Assembly: GCF_051014685.1 (NCBI RefSeq)
Contig: NC_135055.1
Coordinates: 2,976,001 to 3,040,000 of the forward strand
Source: Ptiloglossa arizonensis
Lineage: Eukaryota; Arthropoda; Insecta; Hymenoptera; Colletidae
Length of the DNA stretch: 64,000 nt
Reading direction: 5' to 3'
Shown in pieces: positions 60,893-64,000 of the stretch (position 1 is the stretch's first letter; every line of letters begins with the position of its first letter). The translations under genes were made by a program, and so were the position numbers. The notes beneath the pieces were generated by a model. It was not told the DNA's origin. It worked only from the letters and a program-made list of their open reading frames with translations, and ran no database searches.

Positions 60893-63770
60893 CCACGTGC
60901 CACAATCGCGAGTTAAACAAAATTCCACGATTCGGGTTGGAAAAGTGCCCATCCACCGTGTAATTCTGACTTCTCCGTTATTTGTTCACGTTACGACATC
61001 GTAAACAGAGAATGAGGAAAACATTCCGATACAACCAGTGAAAGACAACCAGAGAGAACAGTCGCCACGGGTAACAAAGAGCGAACGTTACAGGGATAGG
61101 GACACGTGTCGTGAAATAGTTCAGGGTCGCAAACCGTGCCCCGAAATATTAAGAACGGATCGGGAACCTCGTGCAACGAAGCCTCTTCGGGTTAACGTCT
61201 TTCCGACACATTTGCAAATAATCTGGATGATGTGAGTTGGACAATATACTGGCTAGATCGAGCACCAAGCGAAGAGACTCGTCGGTACTGGATAAACGCT
61301 GCCGCGGGTCAGACGTAACCCCACGCAGAAACGGAATATTCATTACGCGATGCATCGCTCGCGGGTGCTCGCGAGCGCGCACGAACCTACCGTTCTCGTG
61401 GGCGTTCGTTTCTGGGTTATGCAGCCTGGTGCAATATGCATGTGCGTGTCCTCGTCGATACAGCGTGGAAAGCAAGGGGCTATGGGGCGCACATGACGCA
61501 CACGTGTGGCGTGGCGAAGAGACCCTTTTAAACAATGCCACGGCCGCGCGAAGATGGTGGACGATTGTCGTTGGTCGATGGTTCGATGTTCCTTGGTACG
61601 TCGATACGAAAAACGAGCGAACAAGGTCTGTTTTGGATTACTATTCGAAGACATCCACGGTGTCTCTAGGTTACCAAGGTGTGCACTGCTTCCACGAGGA
61701 ATCGTATATATTTCTTCGCGTAGATAAGGATTCATTAGTTGAGACAACTAGGATCTAATTATCTTATCTTGGATCTAATTAGGATCTGAAACGTGTCTTT
61801 GTTAATTGATACATCGTTGGGTTTAAACGATGCAGCTACACGATCCGATCAGAGTCAGTTGTCGAGGTGCAAGACAGATGATAGTTGCAGAGAGTTTGAT
61901 ACATTGGGGATTGATTTGTGATACGTAACATCGCAAATTGGGATTCTTGAGACACCTGTGCAGCAGCTTATCCATCTGTGTTCCGTCACGCGTTATTCGA
62001 ACTGTTAGGTGTCCTGCAATTCTCAGAGTTTCGGGACAACACACCCGGACTCTTCCACGGAAGAGGATTGGTTGGCACGGAACGACCAATACAAAGATAC
62101 AAATGTTAACGCAAGATTTCATTAAACCACTTGGTCTTTCTGTATCGTTCAGACCTGTACTAGACCTTGGTACAGTGATATCACCGATTTCGGATTCACA
62201 ACGAACAATTCGGAATCGGATTTGTTGAACGTAAGGATTTCTCGTTACGAGAATCCTCCACTGTTACACAATATGATATTCTCTTTTCGAGTAATCTACC
62301 CAGTCACTCCAAATTGAACGTTTCTGCTGAAACTCACCGCCGGACTGAATCCTCAGACATTTCCACGATCGGTGAATCCCCTGTTCAGCCATTGAACTCA
62401 CCGCCAAGGTGTACTAAAATCGAGCACTCGATAAAAATGCCTTAAACCGCGTCACCGAGAATCAGGGAAATTCGACTCGCCCGTCCCATTTGCTCAATCG
62501 ATCCTCCTCCGCTCGGTGCCTCCGAAGTCGATGGATTGATTGAAACGACCGCGTCGGTCGGAATGAAATTAACAACGCAGACGTGGGCCAACAATCCGTG
62601 AAACGGAACACGAGCGTTGAAAGGAGACTCTCTCTCTTCCACGGCGGAAATGGATTGCGGAGGAAGCGTACGTCTGCTCGATTTAAAGAAGTAATTTGCT
62701 ACGGTGAAATCAGGCTGGCCGGATCTACGGGGAGACTTTTTCAACGAGCGGGCATAAATTCTTCCGGCCTCTGTCCCCGGGGATTCGTTTTGGTGGTCCG
62801 TGGTCCGTTCCCTGGGGATATTTAATGTTCGGGAACGGGCGCTGCCGCTTAGCGACAATTGTGTTTAATTGCCAGGAAAATGCACCTCCCCCCCCCCCCT
62901 TCTCTCTTTCCCCGTTTTCCTTCGCTTCTCCGCGACGCGTTTATCGAGGCTAGGTCTGTGTCAAAGGTTGGATAATTCAGACGGTTGAGAAGGAGATGTC
63001 AGATCTAAGGTAGGAGAGCTTCCTTAATTTTCTGCGGCAGATTGGAGGATCCTGAGACGGATGGTCTTCCGAGACCTGGACGTTGGATTCGTTTCTTAGT
63101 ACGTCGAAAGTTTCTTGATGAGATTACGCTACGAGGTGTGGCAATTCGGATGAAACATTTGACGGGTACGACGGGGGTGTTGCTTCCAGAAAATTGATGC
63201 ATTGACGGAATCTAGGATTTCTAGCGCACTTGGAAAATTCGTGCATTGTCATCCGGTCTGATCTAATCCCTTGTAGGGATATCATTAACGACGTTGGGTG
63301 GTTCTGATTCTTGGAACGTATCTTAGAATATTTGTTCCTTTCTTTTTTCCTTGCGGTGTTGTGAGATTAATTTCTTCACAAAGAGTAACGATTTTTCCGC
63401 TTCTAACACTACGTCTGATGGTACCATCCACGCTACTTGAACTCTGTCAGTGACTGCATAATATAAAACCTCCGAGATACAGTAAGAAAACAAACGAAAC
63501 GCTATGGTTGAACTTCGAGACGAAATTACAATCCACGGAGAGAACACTTACCCCAAGACATTCCATACATATACATACATACGTATATATTCATACATAT
63601 TCAACCTGTCAAACCACTTGTATTATTCCAGTCTGTTACGTACAGTTATGTGTTACATTATATCTATTGTTAGACCAACATGACATCGGTCACTTCCATT
63701 GAACCAGTCTTACGTCTACCCTTCCGCTGTAATATACATATACACAACCACTGAAAATGGACAGTAAACA
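60893..63770. other. Spacer, no gene seen
   Basis: CpG-rich 61000-61560, then mixed. Overlapping frames at 61149-61758 and 62442-62858 run on both strands without domain features. A poly(C) of about 11 lies near 62888-62898, and CATACATATACATACATACG sequence near 63565-63600. Confidence 0.45.
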
Positions 63771-63774
63771 CAGG

Positions 63775-64000
63775 AGACGTATATATACGCACGTGGAACG
63801 TGTATGTACGCCCTCTCGGTACTCTCGTATATATACGAACAGTGGATCGTATATATACGCTCTCGCAAACAATGCGTGCATCGCACAGGAGTGTACTATA
63901 TACAGCCGTAACCCAGTACAGAATAATAACACGCCCAATGTGTATCGCGAGAATTTAGTTTTAAACATCCTGCGTGGCGAAAGGGTCACATCGACCAAGG
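63775..64000. repeat. Core cluster ending with GCGAAAGGGTCAC
   Basis: GACGTATATATACGCACG, ACGTGTATGTACGCCC, TCGTATATATACGA and TCGTATATATACGC lie within 80 bp. At about 63976 GGCGAAAGGGTCAC appears, whose complement matches the TTGACCCTTTCGCC left end at 60625. It is probably another small element, reaching near the window edge. Confidence 0.65.

Overview
The window looks like eukaryotic, repeat-rich intronic or intergenic DNA, most likely from an insect and possibly a hymenopteran. It has GT-AG splice signals around a Mxd/Mxi1-type bHLH-zipper exon, a short mariner-type MITE with TA duplications, a tRNA-like sequence, abundant CpG, no bacterial-style gene packing, and very many minisatellites. 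The order-level placement is an inference. Only one coding exon is confidently recognised: complement(49862..50189), which carries the leucine zipper and Ser-rich tail of a MAX dimerization protein. The other exons of that gene were not found here. Most long open frames in the window are repeat arrays whose period is a multiple of three, or low-complexity frames.

The dominant content is about 25 separate tandem arrays or small clusters. Their unit lengths (about 27 to 312 bp) and spacer sequences differ, but nearly all carry the same dyad-symmetric core, CGTATATATACG or a close variant. From left to right the main ones are: 370-1378 (123 bp unit), 2671-3285 (298 bp duplication with ~41 bp sub-repeats), 7045-7690 (42 bp), 9757-10310 (44 bp), 12552-13560 (41/82 bp), 17177-17640 (44 bp and a 316 bp duplication), 24622-25632 (78 bp), 27625-28320 (~32 bp), 29822-30312 (245 bp), 31791-32425 (303 bp), 34371-35056 (119 bp), 41338-42260 (27/54 bp), 43684-43930 (~43 bp), 44727-45656 (312 bp), 52959-53979 (~220 bp inverted-repeat units joined by (AT)n), 57300-57935 (40 bp) and 59446-60435 (190 bp higher-order). 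Two arrays lack this core: 37200-37800, built on TATCCGGATA, and 48850-49803, a GC-rich 50 bp monomer in 151 bp trimers.

Several arrays are bounded by TTAACCCTTT-like left ends and AAAGGGTTAA-like right ends. Five loci share a related module just inside the right end. TTAA targets and CCC-starting termini are typical of piggyBac-type DNA transposons. The working hypothesis is therefore a family of non-autonomous, piggyBac-like elements, each carrying its own minisatellite built on a shared palindrome. In the 57.4 kb array both symmetric positions of the palindrome change together. Elsewhere the palindrome has expanded into long (TA)n tracts. This points to conservation of dyad symmetry, or to a hairpin-based mechanism, rather than conservation of the exact bases.

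The rest is simple repeats, pyrimidine- or CpG-rich tracts and AT-rich spacer in which no gene is visible.
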